DNA of 64,000 nt from Streptomonospora nanhaiensis (GTDB lineage Bacteria > Actinomycetota > Actinomycetes > Streptosporangiales > Streptosporangiaceae). Of this stretch, positions 56,366 to 64,000 are shown piece by piece (position 1 is the stretch's first letter; each line of letters starts with the position of its first letter). The notes below the pieces were generated by a model that was not told where the DNA came from, did not search any database, and worked only from the letters and a program-made list of their open reading frames with translations. The stretch lies in the NCBI RefSeq assembly GCF_026642255.1, contig NZ_CP113264.1, positions 6,448,001-6,512,000 of the forward strand, read 5' to 3'. Both the position numbers and the translations under genes were made by a program.

Positions 56366-58480
56366 ATGCCATTGCGGACGTCCCACTATCCCTTCTCGGC
56401 GATCGTCGGCTGCGACGCCGAACCGCTCGACGACCTGGGCCTGGCCCTCGTCCTGGCCAGCGTCTCCCCCGAGATCGGCGGCGTCCTGGTCCGCGGCCAG
56501 AAGGGCACCGCCAAGTCCACCGCGGTGCGGGCCCTGGCCCCCCTCCTGCCCCCGGTCGAGGTCTACCGGGGCGACCGCTTCTCCGTCGACCCCGCCGACC
56601 CCGCGCAGGAGTCGCCGGACGGTCCCTTCCCTCCCGGCACGGCCGTGGAGCGCCGCCCGGTGCGCCTGGTCGAACTGCCGGTGGGCGCCACCGAGGACCG
56701 CGTCCTGGGCTCGCTGCACCTGGAACAGGCGCTCACGCACGGCCGGGTCGCCTACGAACCCGGGCTGCTGGCGCGCGGCCACCGCGGCCTCCTCTACGTG
56801 GACGAGGTCAACCTGCTCCACGACCACCTGGTCGACCTCCTCCTGGACGCCGCCGCGACCGGCCGGGTGACCGTGGAGCGCGACGGGTTCTCCGTGGAGC
56901 ACGCCGCGCGCTTCCTGCTCATCGGGACGATGAACCCCGAGGAGGGCGAGCTGCGCCCGCAGCTCCTGGACCGGTTCGGGCTGACCGTCGAGGTCGCCGC
57001 ACCCTCCGACCCCGCCGCACGCGTGGAGGTGGTCCGCAGGCGCATGGCCTACGACGCCGACGCCGCCGCCTTCTCCGAACGCTACGACCGGGCCGAGAAG
57101 GCCCTCGCCGAGCGCATCGCGGCGGCCCGGGAGACGGCCCGGCGCGCCCGGCTGTCCGACGCCGCGCTGCTGAAGATCGCGCAGGTGTGCGCGGCGTTCG
57201 AGGTCGACGGCCTGCGCGCCGACATCGTGACCGCGCGCACGGCCCTGGCGCACGCCGCCTGGGAGGGCCGGACCTCGGTCTCCCTGGCCGACATCCGCCG
57301 CGCGGCCCTGCTGGCCCTGCCGCACCGGCGCCGGCGCAACCCCTTCGACGCGCCGGGCCTCGACGAGGAGCTCCTCGACCGCGTCCTGGGGGACGAGGAG
57401 CCGCCGCCGGACGGCCCCGAGCCGCCGGGCGGCTCCGAAGGCCCCACCGGCTCCGACGACCCCGCTTCCCCCGCCGATGACGGCGGGGACGGCGGGGACG
57501 ACGCCCCCGAGGACGCGGACGGGGCCCCCTCCCGGCCCCCGGAGGCCGGCGCCGGCGAACCGGACCGGTCCTCCGTCCCGCCCCGTGGGCCGGAGAACGC
57601 CCGGGAGGCGGAAGCCCCCCGGGACCGCGGGGACGCCGAGCGGGACGGGGCCGGGCCCGAGCCCACGGCCGGCACCACGGTCGGGGCGGGCGCCCCCTAC
57701 CGCCCCCGGACGTTCACCGCGCGGGGCACGGGGACCGGCGCCGACGGCCGGCGCAGCCGCGCCCTCGGCTCCCGGGGCCGCCGGATCGGGGCCGCACCGC
57801 CCGGCGGGGGTTCCGGCGGCCCGCTCCACCTGGTCGAGACCGTCAGGGCGGCGGCCTCCCGCCCGCACGGCGGCGGCCGGATCGGCCTGCTCCCCGGCGA
57901 CCTGCGCGTCGCGGTGCGCGAGGGCCAGGAGAGCAACCTGGTGCTGTTCTGCGTCGACGCCTCCGGCTCCATGGCGGCGCGCAAGCGCATGGGCGAGGTC
58001 AAGACCGCAATCCTGTCCCTGCTGTTGGACGCCTACCGGCGCCGCGACAAGGTCGGGCTCGTGACCTTCCGGGGGACGGCGGCCGACCTGGTGCTGCCCC
58101 CGACCCGTTCGGTGGACACCGCCGCCGCCCGCCTGGACGCACTGCCCGCCGGGGGGCGCACCCCGCTCGCCGAGGGCCTGCTGGAGGCCGCCCGGGTCCT
58201 GCGGCGCGAGCGCCTGCGCGACCCGAGGCAGCGCCCCCTGCTCGTCCTGGTGACCGACGGCCGGGCCACCGGCGGACGGGGTGCGGTCGGCCGGTCGCTG
58301 CAGGCCGCCGACCACGTCGCCGGCCTGGGCGTGGCCACCGTCGTCGTGGACGGCGAGTCCGGCCCGCTGCGCCTGGGCCTGGCCGCCGCCCTCGCCGCCC
58401 GCATGGGCGCCGAACACCTGCCCGTCGACGAGGTCAGCGCCGACGCCTTGGGAAACGCCGTGAGAGAGAGGGCCGCCTGA
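56366..58480 (+). CDS. Fused ChlI/ChlD-type chelatase subunit (putative cobaltochelatase)
   Basis: 704 residues. The AAA+ part (1-330) has FSAIVGCDAEPLDDLGLALV, Walker A GQKGTAKST, Walker B GLLYVDEVNLLHDHLVDLLL, FLLIGTMNPEEGELRPQLLD. A Pro/Asp/Gly-rich acidic linker (345-460) leads to a VWA domain (about 510-700) with metal site DASGSM near 532. This is the BchI-BchD-like fused motor subunit that, with CobN, inserts cobalt (or with BchH, magnesium). No CobN in this window, but the B12 context suggests cobalt. GGGAG before the ATG; the stop overlaps cobO (TGATG). Confidence 0.9.
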   Translation: MPLRTSHYPFSAIVGCDAEPLDDLGLALVLASVSPEIGGVLVRGQKGTAKSTAVRALAPLLPPVEVYRGDRFSVDPADPAQESPDGPFPPGTAVERRPVRLVELPVGATEDRVLGSLHLEQALTHGRVAYEPGLLARGHRGLLYVDEVNLLHDHLVDLLLDAAATGRVTVERDGFSVEHAARFLLIGTMNPEEGELRPQLLDRFGLTVEVAAPSDPAARVEVVRRRMAYDADAAAFSERYDRAEKALAERIAAARETARRARLSDAALLKIAQVCAAFEVDGLRADIVTARTALAHAAWEGRTSVSLADIRRAALLALPHRRRRNPFDAPGLDEELLDRVLGDEEPPPDGPEPPGGSEGPTGSDDPASPADDGGDGGDDAPEDADGAPSRPPEAGAGEPDRSSVPPRGPENAREAEAPRDRGDAERDGAGPEPTAGTTVGAGAPYRPRTFTARGTGTGADGRRSRALGSRGRRIGAAPPGGGSGGPLHLVETVRAAASRPHGGGRIGLLPGDLRVAVREGQESNLVLFCVDASGSMAARKRMGEVKTAILSLLLDAYRRRDKVGLVTFRGTAADLVLPPTRSVDTAAARLDALPAGGRTPLAEGLLEAARVLRRERLRDPRQRPLLVLVTDGRATGGRGAVGRSLQAADHVAGLGVATVVVDGESGPLRLGLAAALAARMGAEHLPVDEVSADALGNAVRERAA

Positions 58481-59094
58481 TGCCCCAGGGCAGACCGTCC
58501 GTCGTCCCCGACGACGGGCTCACCACCCGGCAGCGCCGCAACCAGCCCGTGCTCGCCGTCCACACCGGGGACGGCAAGGGCAAGTCGACCGCCGCGTTCG
58601 GGCTCGCGCTGCGCGGCTGGAACCAGGGCTGGCGGATCGGGGTGTTCCAGTTCGTGAAGTCGGCGAAGTGGCGCATCGGCGAGCAGACCGTGCTCGAACG
58701 CCTGGGGAGGCTGCACGAGGAGACCGGCGAGGGCGGCCCCGTGGAGTGGCACAAGATGGGCTCGGGCTGGTCCTGGAGCCGCCGCCGGGGCAGCGACGAG
58801 GACCACGCGGCGGACGCGGCCGAGGGATGGGCGGAGATCAAGCGCAGGCTCGCCGAGCAGACGCACGACCTGCTCATCCTCGACGAGTTCACCTACCCGA
58901 TCCACTGGGGCTGGGTCGACGTCGAGGACGTCGTGACCGCCCTGCGCGACCGTCCGGGCCGCCAGCACGTGATCGTCACGGGCCGCCGCGCCGCCCCCGA
59001 GCTCCTGGAGGCGGCGGACCTGGTCACCGAGATGACCAAGGTCAAGCACCCGATGGACGCGGGCCGCAAGGGCCAGCGGGGGATCGAGTGGTGA
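58480..59094 (+). CDS. cobO: Cob(I)yrinic acid a,c-diamide adenosyltransferase CobO
   Basis: 204 residues. P-loop AVHTGDGKGKSTAAFGLALR near 30, GVFQFVKSAKWRIGEQ, HDLLILDEFTYPIHWGW and TGRRAAPELLEAADLVTEMT. This is the CobA/BtuR/CobO family, which transfers the adenosyl group of ATP to cobalt. TGATG and GTGA overlaps couple it to its neighbours. Confidence 0.95.
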   Translation: MPQGRPSVVPDDGLTTRQRRNQPVLAVHTGDGKGKSTAAFGLALRGWNQGWRIGVFQFVKSAKWRIGEQTVLERLGRLHEETGEGGPVEWHKMGSGWSWSRRRGSDEDHAADAAEGWAEIKRRLAEQTHDLLILDEFTYPIHWGWVDVEDVVTALRDRPGRQHVIVTGRRAAPELLEAADLVTEMTKVKHPMDAGRKGQRGIEW

Positions 59095-61562
59095 GGACCC
59101 CGTCGGCCCCGGGGCCGACGGGGCCGTCCCGTTCGGCGCCCCCGGCACGGCCGGCGGCCCTGCCGAGGCTGATGGTCGCCGCTCCCATGACCGGGCAGGG
59201 CAAGACCACGGTCGCCGCCGGGCTGATGGCCGCGCTCCGCGACGCCGGGCTCGCCGTCAGCGGCCACAAGGTCGGCCCGGACTACATCGACCCCGGGTAC
59301 CACGCCCTGGCCACCGGCCGCCCCGGCCGCAACCTCGACCCCCACCTGGTCGGGGAGGAGCGGGTGGCGCCGCTGCTCCTGCACGGGGCCCGGGGCGCGG
59401 ACGCGGCCGTCGTCGAAGGGGTGATGGGGCTGCACGACGGGCGGATCGGCACCGACGGCTTCGCCTCCTCCGCGCACGTCGCGGCCCTGACCCGCACGCC
59501 CGTTGTCCTGGTCGTGGACGTGTCCCGCATGTCCCGGTCGGTGGGTGCTCTGGTGGCGGGCATGGCCGCCTACGACCCGGCGGTCGAGGTCGTCGGCGTG
59601 CTCCTCAACAAGGCCGGTTCTGCGCGCAACGTCGCCGAGATCACCCGCTCGGTCGGCCTGCCGGTCCTCGGCGTGGTCCCCCGCGACGAGCGGATCGCCA
59701 GTCCGTCCCGCCACCTCGGGCTCGTCCCGGCTTCGGAGCGGGAGGACTCGGCGCGGGTGGTCGAGCGGCTCGGCGAGCACATCGCGGGCCATGTCGACCT
59801 GGAGGCGCTGCTGGATGCGGCCCGCTCCGCGCCCGCGCTGGACGCCCGCCCGTGGGACCCGGCCGCGGAGGTGGCGGCCCCGGGCGCGGGCCCGCGTCCG
59901 GTGGTCGCCGTGGCCGGGGGCCGGACCTTCACCTTCCGCTACACCGAGACCGAGGAGCTGCTCACCGCCGCCGGGTGCGAGGTCGTCGCGTTCGACCCCC
60001 TGGAGGACGCCGGCCTGCCGGCCGGTACCCGGGGCCTCTACCTGGGCGGCGGCTTCCCGGAGGTGTACGCGGGCGGGCTCGCCGCGAACCGGGGCCTGCT
60101 GGCCGAGCTGCGCGAGGCGGTCCGCGGCGGGGTCCCGACGGTCGCCGAGTGCGCCGGCCTGCTCTACCTCGCCGGCGCGCTCGACGGCCACGTCATGGCG
60201 GGTGCCGTCCCGGCCGTCGCCCGCATGACGGAGCGGCTCACCCTGCGCTACCCCGAGGCGGTCTCGCCGGGGGACACGCTGCTGACCCGGGCCGGGGAGC
60301 GGGTCACCGGCCACGAGTTCCACCGCACGGCGCTCACACCCGGGCACGGGGGCCACCCGGCCTGGGTGGTCGACGGCGCGCCGGAGGGCTTCGCCTCCCC
60401 GACCCTGCACGCCTCCTACCTGCACGTGCACTGGGCCGGGCACCCGCAGCTCGCCGCGAGGTTCGCCGAGGCCGTGCACAGAGCACCGGCTCCGGTTCCG
60501 GCACCCGCCGTGCCCTCCCCCGCCGCCCGGACGGCGGCCGTCCCCGGCGCCGGACCGGTGGCCGACCCGCTGCGCCACCACGGCGACGTGGAGGCGCGCG
60601 GCGGCATGCTCGACTTCGCGGTCAACGTCTATCCGGGGGAACGGCCCGCCTGGCTCGACCGGGCCCTGCGCGAGAGCCTGGACCACGCGGACGTCTACCC
60701 CGACCCCGCGCCCGCGCGCGAGGCCGTCGCGCGCCGGCACGCGCGGCGGCCCGCCGAGGTCCTGCCGACGGCGGGCGCGGCAGAGGCGTTCACCCTGGTC
60801 GCCCGCTTGCGGCCGTGGCGTCGGCCCGTCGTCGTGCACCCCCAGTTCACCGAGCCGCACGCCGCCCTGGAGCAGGCCGGGCACACCGTCACCGCCGTGC
60901 TGTGCCCGGAGAGCCGGGGTTTCACCCTCGATCCCGCCGCCGTCCCCGAGGACGCGGACCTGGTGGTGATCGGCAACCCCACCAACCCCACCGGTGTCCT
61001 GCACCCGGCCGAGGCACTGCGCGGGCTGTGCCGGCCCGGCCGGCTGGTCGTGGTGGACGAGGCGTTCATGGACGCCCTGCCCGGGGAACCGGAGTCCTTG
61101 GCCGGTGAGCGGATCGGGGGCCTGGTGGTGCTGCGCAGTCTCACCAAGCACTGGTCGGTCCCGGGTATCCGCGCCGGGTACGCGGTCGGCGACGAGGCCG
61201 TCGTACGCGGTCTGGCCCGGGTGCAGACGCCCTGGTCGGTGTCCGCGCCCGCCGTCGCCGCCACCGTCGCCTGCACGAGCGAGGAGGCGGGCGCGGAGGC
61301 GGAGCGCCGCGCGGAGGAGTTCGGTGACTGGCGCGCCGTCCTGGAGGCGGGGCTGCGCGGAGCGGGGATCGGGTTCGTGCCCTCCCGGGCGCCTTTCGTA
61401 CTGGTGAAGGCGGGCGAGGGGGTCCACGCACGGCTGCGTGGGCGGGGCGTCGCCGTACGCCGGGCCGACACCTTCCCGGGTCTGGACGCCGCCTGGGTGC
61501 GCGTGGCCGTGCGCCCGCCCGAGACCACACGGAAGCTGCTCGCCGCCCTGGCGCGGGTGTAG
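59091..61562 (+). CDS. cobB: Fusion of cobyrinate a,c-diamide synthase (CobB) with a CobC-like PLP decarboxylase
   Basis: 823 residues. CobB (25-460): LMVAAPMTGQGKTTVAAGLM, HKVGPDYIDPGYHALATGRP, VEGVMGLHDG, and a glutamine amidotransferase end with Cys in ECAGLLYLAGAL and LHASYLHVHWAG. After a Pro/Ala linker (465-490) a class I/II PLP fold starts at about 500: HHGDVEARGGMLDFAVNVYP, IGNPTNPTG, VDEAFMD and the PLP lysine in LRSLTKHWSVPGIRAGYAVG. The second half is like CobC/CobD, which makes aminopropanol phosphate. GTG start in GTGA with cobO. The fusion is unusual compared with stand-alone genes but both halves look full. Confidence 0.92.
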   Translation: MRTPSAPGPTGPSRSAPPARPAALPRLMVAAPMTGQGKTTVAAGLMAALRDAGLAVSGHKVGPDYIDPGYHALATGRPGRNLDPHLVGEERVAPLLLHGARGADAAVVEGVMGLHDGRIGTDGFASSAHVAALTRTPVVLVVDVSRMSRSVGALVAGMAAYDPAVEVVGVLLNKAGSARNVAEITRSVGLPVLGVVPRDERIASPSRHLGLVPASEREDSARVVERLGEHIAGHVDLEALLDAARSAPALDARPWDPAAEVAAPGAGPRPVVAVAGGRTFTFRYTETEELLTAAGCEVVAFDPLEDAGLPAGTRGLYLGGGFPEVYAGGLAANRGLLAELREAVRGGVPTVAECAGLLYLAGALDGHVMAGAVPAVARMTERLTLRYPEAVSPGDTLLTRAGERVTGHEFHRTALTPGHGGHPAWVVDGAPEGFASPTLHASYLHVHWAGHPQLAARFAEAVHRAPAPVPAPAVPSPAARTAAVPGAGPVADPLRHHGDVEARGGMLDFAVNVYPGERPAWLDRALRESLDHADVYPDPAPAREAVARRHARRPAEVLPTAGAAEAFTLVARLRPWRRPVVVHPQFTEPHAALEQAGHTVTAVLCPESRGFTLDPAAVPEDADLVVIGNPTNPTGVLHPAEALRGLCRPGRLVVVDEAFMDALPGEPESLAGERIGGLVVLRSLTKHWSVPGIRAGYAVGDEAVVRGLARVQTPWSVSAPAVAATVACTSEEAGAEAERRAEEFGDWRAVLEAGLRGAGIGFVPSRAPFVLVKAGEGVHARLRGRGVAVRRADTFPGLDAAWVRVAVRPPETTRKLLAALARV

Positions 61563-61673
61563 CGGGGAGATCGCCCGGGCGGCCCCGCCCACCCGGCCCC
61601 GGCCCCGGGGCCGACGGCTCCAGGGCCGGGCGGCGGGACCGGGGTCAAGTCATCCGGCCGCGCGGCGGGCGCG

Positions 61674-62513
61674 TTACTCCACGAAGAAGTCCGCGAGGGC
61701 CCGGGCGACCCGGCCGGGGTCGTTCTCCATCGGGATGTGGCCCGCCCCCGGGACCCGGACGAGGGTGCTCTCCGGGATCTCCGAGACGAACCGCTCGGCG
61801 TACTCCACCTTCTGGAAGCCGTCGTCCTCGCCCCAGACCAACAGCTTGGGCACCGCGCTCCCCCGCAGCCCGGGGACGAGGTCGAGGGTGTACCGCTGGT
61901 CGGCCGCGCCCGCCAGCGCCATCCAGGACCGCCGGACCCGCGGGTCGGTCAACGGGTCCAGGTAGTCGGCGATCAACCGCTCGGCGGCGGCTCCGGCCAG
62001 CGCTGCCGTCACCGCCTTCCGGCGGGCGGCGAGGAACTCGTCGGCGGTGGTCGCCGCGACGACCTCCGGGTCCCGGAACCGGGCCACGCCGGGCACCGGC
62101 CAGGAGTCGTAGGTGACCGAGTTGACCAGGGCCAGCCGGGAGACCTCCACCCGGCCGTGGACCAGCAGGTGCTGGGCGACGGCACCGCCGATGTCATGGC
62201 CCGCGACGGCGACGGGCCCGGAGAGCCCCAGCGCGGACGCGAACTCCGCCGCCCGCTCCGCGAGGGCCGGAACGGCGGCCGTTTCCGGGGTGAGCTCACC
62301 CCCCGAACGTCCGAGCCCGGGGAAGTCGACCGCGAAGGGCCGCAGCCCCGCCTCCGCGAGGCGGCCCAGCACCGGCAGCCAGGCCCGGCTCCAGTAGGTG
62401 CCGTGCAGCAACAGCACGGCCGGACCCTCCTGCCCCGCGGTCAGGTAACTGACCGCCCCGCTCCCGGTCCGGGCTTCCACCCTCCGCACACCTGTCTCAG
62501 TGGTTTCGCTCAT
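61674..62513 (-). CDS. Alpha/beta hydrolase, Asp-nucleophile type
   Basis: 279 residues. HGTYWSRAWLPVL (oxyanion hole) near 38, VDFPGLGRSGG, nucleophile elbow VAGHDIGGAVAQHLL with Asp near 109, acid in WGEDDGFQKVEYA near 220 and His in PGAGHIPMENDPG near 252. The Asp nucleophile fits epoxide hydrolase or haloalkane dehalogenase relatives rather than esterases. The start ATG at 62511-62513 is preferred over 62564. Divergent from the GlxA-type regulator that probably controls it. Confidence 0.85.
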   Translation of the reverse strand: MSETTETGVRRVEARTGSGAVSYLTAGQEGPAVLLLHGTYWSRAWLPVLGRLAEAGLRPFAVDFPGLGRSGGELTPETAAVPALAERAAEFASALGLSGPVAVAGHDIGGAVAQHLLVHGRVEVSRLALVNSVTYDSWPVPGVARFRDPEVVAATTADEFLAARRKAVTAALAGAAAERLIADYLDPLTDPRVRRSWMALAGAADQRYTLDLVPGLRGSAVPKLLVWGEDDGFQKVEYAERFVSEIPESTLVRVPGAGHIPMENDPGRVARALADFFVE

Positions 62514-62583
62514 GGGACCACTGTGGCCGGAAGCGGCCCGCGGGCACAGAGTCTGGAAGGACACCTACGGGTACATTCCTGCC

Positions 62584-63621
62584 ATGCGCCTCCACCGGGT
62601 CGTGGCACTGCTCAGCCCGCCACAGTCACCCTTCGAACTCGCCTGCGCCGCAGAGGTCTTCGGCATGCTCACGCCGGACGCGCCGACCCGCTACGACTTC
62701 CTGATCTGTGCCGAGACCCCCGGCCCCCTCCCCACCACCGCCGGGTACCCGATGATCGTCGACACGGGGCTGGACGCCCTCAGCGAGGCGGACACCGTGG
62801 TCGTCCCGGGTCGGCTACCGCCCGCCGCACCGGTTCCGCCGGCCGTCACCGAGGCGTTGCGGACCGCCCACCGCAGGGGTGCCAGGATCGTGTCCGCCTG
62901 CACGGGGTCGTTCGTCCTCGCCCGGGCCGGGCTGCTCGACGGCCGCCGCGCCACCACCCACTGGCGCCACGCCGCCCGGCTCGCCTCCGACTTCCCCGAG
63001 GTGCGCGTGGACCCCGGCGTGCTCTACGTGGACCACGACGACGTGGCGACCAGCGCCGGGACCGGCGCGGGCATCGACCTGTACCTGCACCTGGTGCGCC
63101 GTGACCACGGCGCGGCGTACGCGGCCCAGGTCTCCAGGAACATGGTGCTGCCACCGCACCGGGAGGGGAACCAGCTCCAGCACGCCGAGCGGCCCCTCCC
63201 GGCCCGGGCGGAGGAGTCCCTGGCCCCGCTGCTGGGCTGGGCCGCGGACCGGCTCGGCTCCCGGCTGACCGTCGACCGGCTCGCCGAACGCGCCGGGGTG
63301 TCCGGCCGGACCCTCGCCCGGCGGTTCACGGAGCAGTTGGGCACCAGTCCGGGACAGTGGCTGCTTCGCCGACGCCTCGACGCGGCACGGGACCTGTTGG
63401 AGCGGACCGACCTTCCGGTGGAGGCCGTCGCCGCCCGGGTCGGGCTGGCCTCGGCGGTCAACCTGCGCCGCCGCTTCCGTGCGGGCTTCGGCACGACGCC
63501 CGGTGCCTACCGGCGGGCCTTCGACGAGGCACGGCAGGAAGGCGGCGGCCCGGTTCCCTCCGTGGGCCCTCACTCCGACTTTCGGCCGATCCGCCGCCGG
63601 GGCCGCACGGCTAGCCTGTAG
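62584..63621 (+). CDS. GlxA-family AraC-type regulator
   Basis: 345 residues. N-terminal DJ-1/PfpI-like domain: ALLSPPQSPFELACAAEVFG, VVVPGRLPPAAPVPP, ARIVSACTGSFVLARAGLLD (Cys of the nucleophile elbow) and TSAGTGAGIDLYLHLVRRDH. C-terminal AraC double helix-turn-helix: LTVDRLAERAGVSGRTLARR and VEAVAARVGLASAVNLRRRF. This is a full-length FtrA/GlxA regulator. Divergent from the alpha/beta hydrolase; followed by a sensor kinase gene after 2 bp. Confidence 0.9.
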   Translation: MRLHRVVALLSPPQSPFELACAAEVFGMLTPDAPTRYDFLICAETPGPLPTTAGYPMIVDTGLDALSEADTVVVPGRLPPAAPVPPAVTEALRTAHRRGARIVSACTGSFVLARAGLLDGRRATTHWRHAARLASDFPEVRVDPGVLYVDHDDVATSAGTGAGIDLYLHLVRRDHGAAYAAQVSRNMVLPPHREGNQLQHAERPLPARAEESLAPLLGWAADRLGSRLTVDRLAERAGVSGRTLARRFTEQLGTSPGQWLLRRRLDAARDLLERTDLPVEAVAARVGLASAVNLRRRFRAGFGTTPGAYRRAFDEARQEGGGPVPSVGPHSDFRPIRRRGRTASL

Positions 63622-63623
63622 CT

Positions 63624-64000
63624 GTGCACGGCTTACTCCGTTCCCTGTGGAACGAACCCCGCCCTCCCGGCGCTCGGGGGCCCACGTGGTGGGACGGGGC
63701 CCTCGTCGTGGTGTGCGCACTGGCGGCGCTGACCGAAGGCGCCCTGCGGCCGGACCTGCCCTGGCCGGTCCCGACCGTCGCGGTGGTCGCCGGCCTGGCC
63801 CCCGCCCTGCTGTGGCGGCGGACCCGCCCGCTGCTCGTGGTCGCGGCGGTCTTCGGCAGCGCGATCGTGCTCACCCTGGCGACCGGTGGAGGGGCCGGGC
63901 AGATGTACGCGACGGTGTACTTCCTGGCGCTGCCCTACGCTCTGGTGCGGTGGGGGTCCGGCAGGGAGGTCGCGGCGGGGGCCGCGATCGTCCTCCTGTC
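63624..64000 (+). CDS. Sensor histidine kinase, N-terminal part (runs off right edge)
   Basis: 125 codons seen from a GTG at 63624, open to the edge. Sequence starts VHGLLRSLWNEPRPPGARGP, then PTWWDGALVVVCALAALTEG, a helix pair around VAVVAGLAPALLWRRTRPLL and VVAAVFGSAIVLTLATGGG, and another near YATVYFLALPYALVRWG. This N-terminal membrane region is that of actinobacterial NarL-type (DesK-like) kinases. No AG-rich site precedes the GTG, but a TAGCCT box lies 6 nt before it, suggesting a leaderless transcript. Confidence 0.7.
   Translation, partial: MHGLLRSLWNEPRPPGARGPTWWDGALVVVCALAALTEGALRPDLPWPVPTVAVVAGLAPALLWRRTRPLLVVAAVFGSAIVLTLATGGGAGQMYATVYFLALPYALVRWGSGREVAAGAAIVLL

Overview
The window is very GC-rich, dense actinomycete DNA. 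The mix of a TIGR02677/02678/02680 cassette, small two-cysteine secreted proteins, an ECF41 sigma factor, GTG starts and apparently leaderless genes suggests Nocardiopsis or a close relative. That placement is an inference from gene content; no rRNA or other marker is present.

Left flank (1-12.5 kb, all on the minus strand): a Wadjet-like SMC cassette (JetA-JetB-JetC order). JetA appears to lack its N-terminal half and carries a proline-rich repeat tail. A RecF/SMC-type ATPase occupies the place where JetD would be expected. A lipoprotein gene and four tandem small secreted two-cysteine proteins follow.

Mobile element (12,498-29,280): an actinomycete integrative and conjugative element (AICE) inserted in the 3' half of a tRNA-Tyr gene, bounded by perfect 58-bp direct repeats. 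It has cargo next to the left end (an McrB-N/DUF3883 defence-like protein and a membrane pentapeptide-repeat protein), an array of 9-bp repeats that may be an origin or transfer locus, and a GntR-HAD regulatory pair facing palindromic operators. A long rightward operon follows: WhiB-like protein, small membrane proteins, SpdB/DUF2637, TraB/FtsK-type translocase, zinc-ribbon protein, prim-pol, DUF3987, excisionase and integrase. Six copies of a stem-loop with a conserved loop and changing stems sit ahead of operon segments; this is the least familiar signal in the window.

Right flank (29.3-64 kb): ordinary chromosome. It holds YajQ, HtpX, a 2-oxoacid:ferredoxin oxidoreductase (KorAB), a second pair of small secreted proteins, and an ECF41 sigma factor with its own promoter and partner flavoenzyme. 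Next come a Uma2-like nuclease, a CitA/CitB-type two-component system divergent from a tripartite tricarboxylate transporter (TctCBA), a TetR regulator, a HEPN/Abi-like protein and an OmpR-type two-component system next to a PepSY protein. Two cobalamin-riboswitch-controlled clusters follow (cobG-H-IJ-M with convergent cobL; a fused chelatase, cobO and a CobB-CobC fusion). An alpha/beta hydrolase, a GlxA-type regulator and the start of a sensor kinase complete the window.
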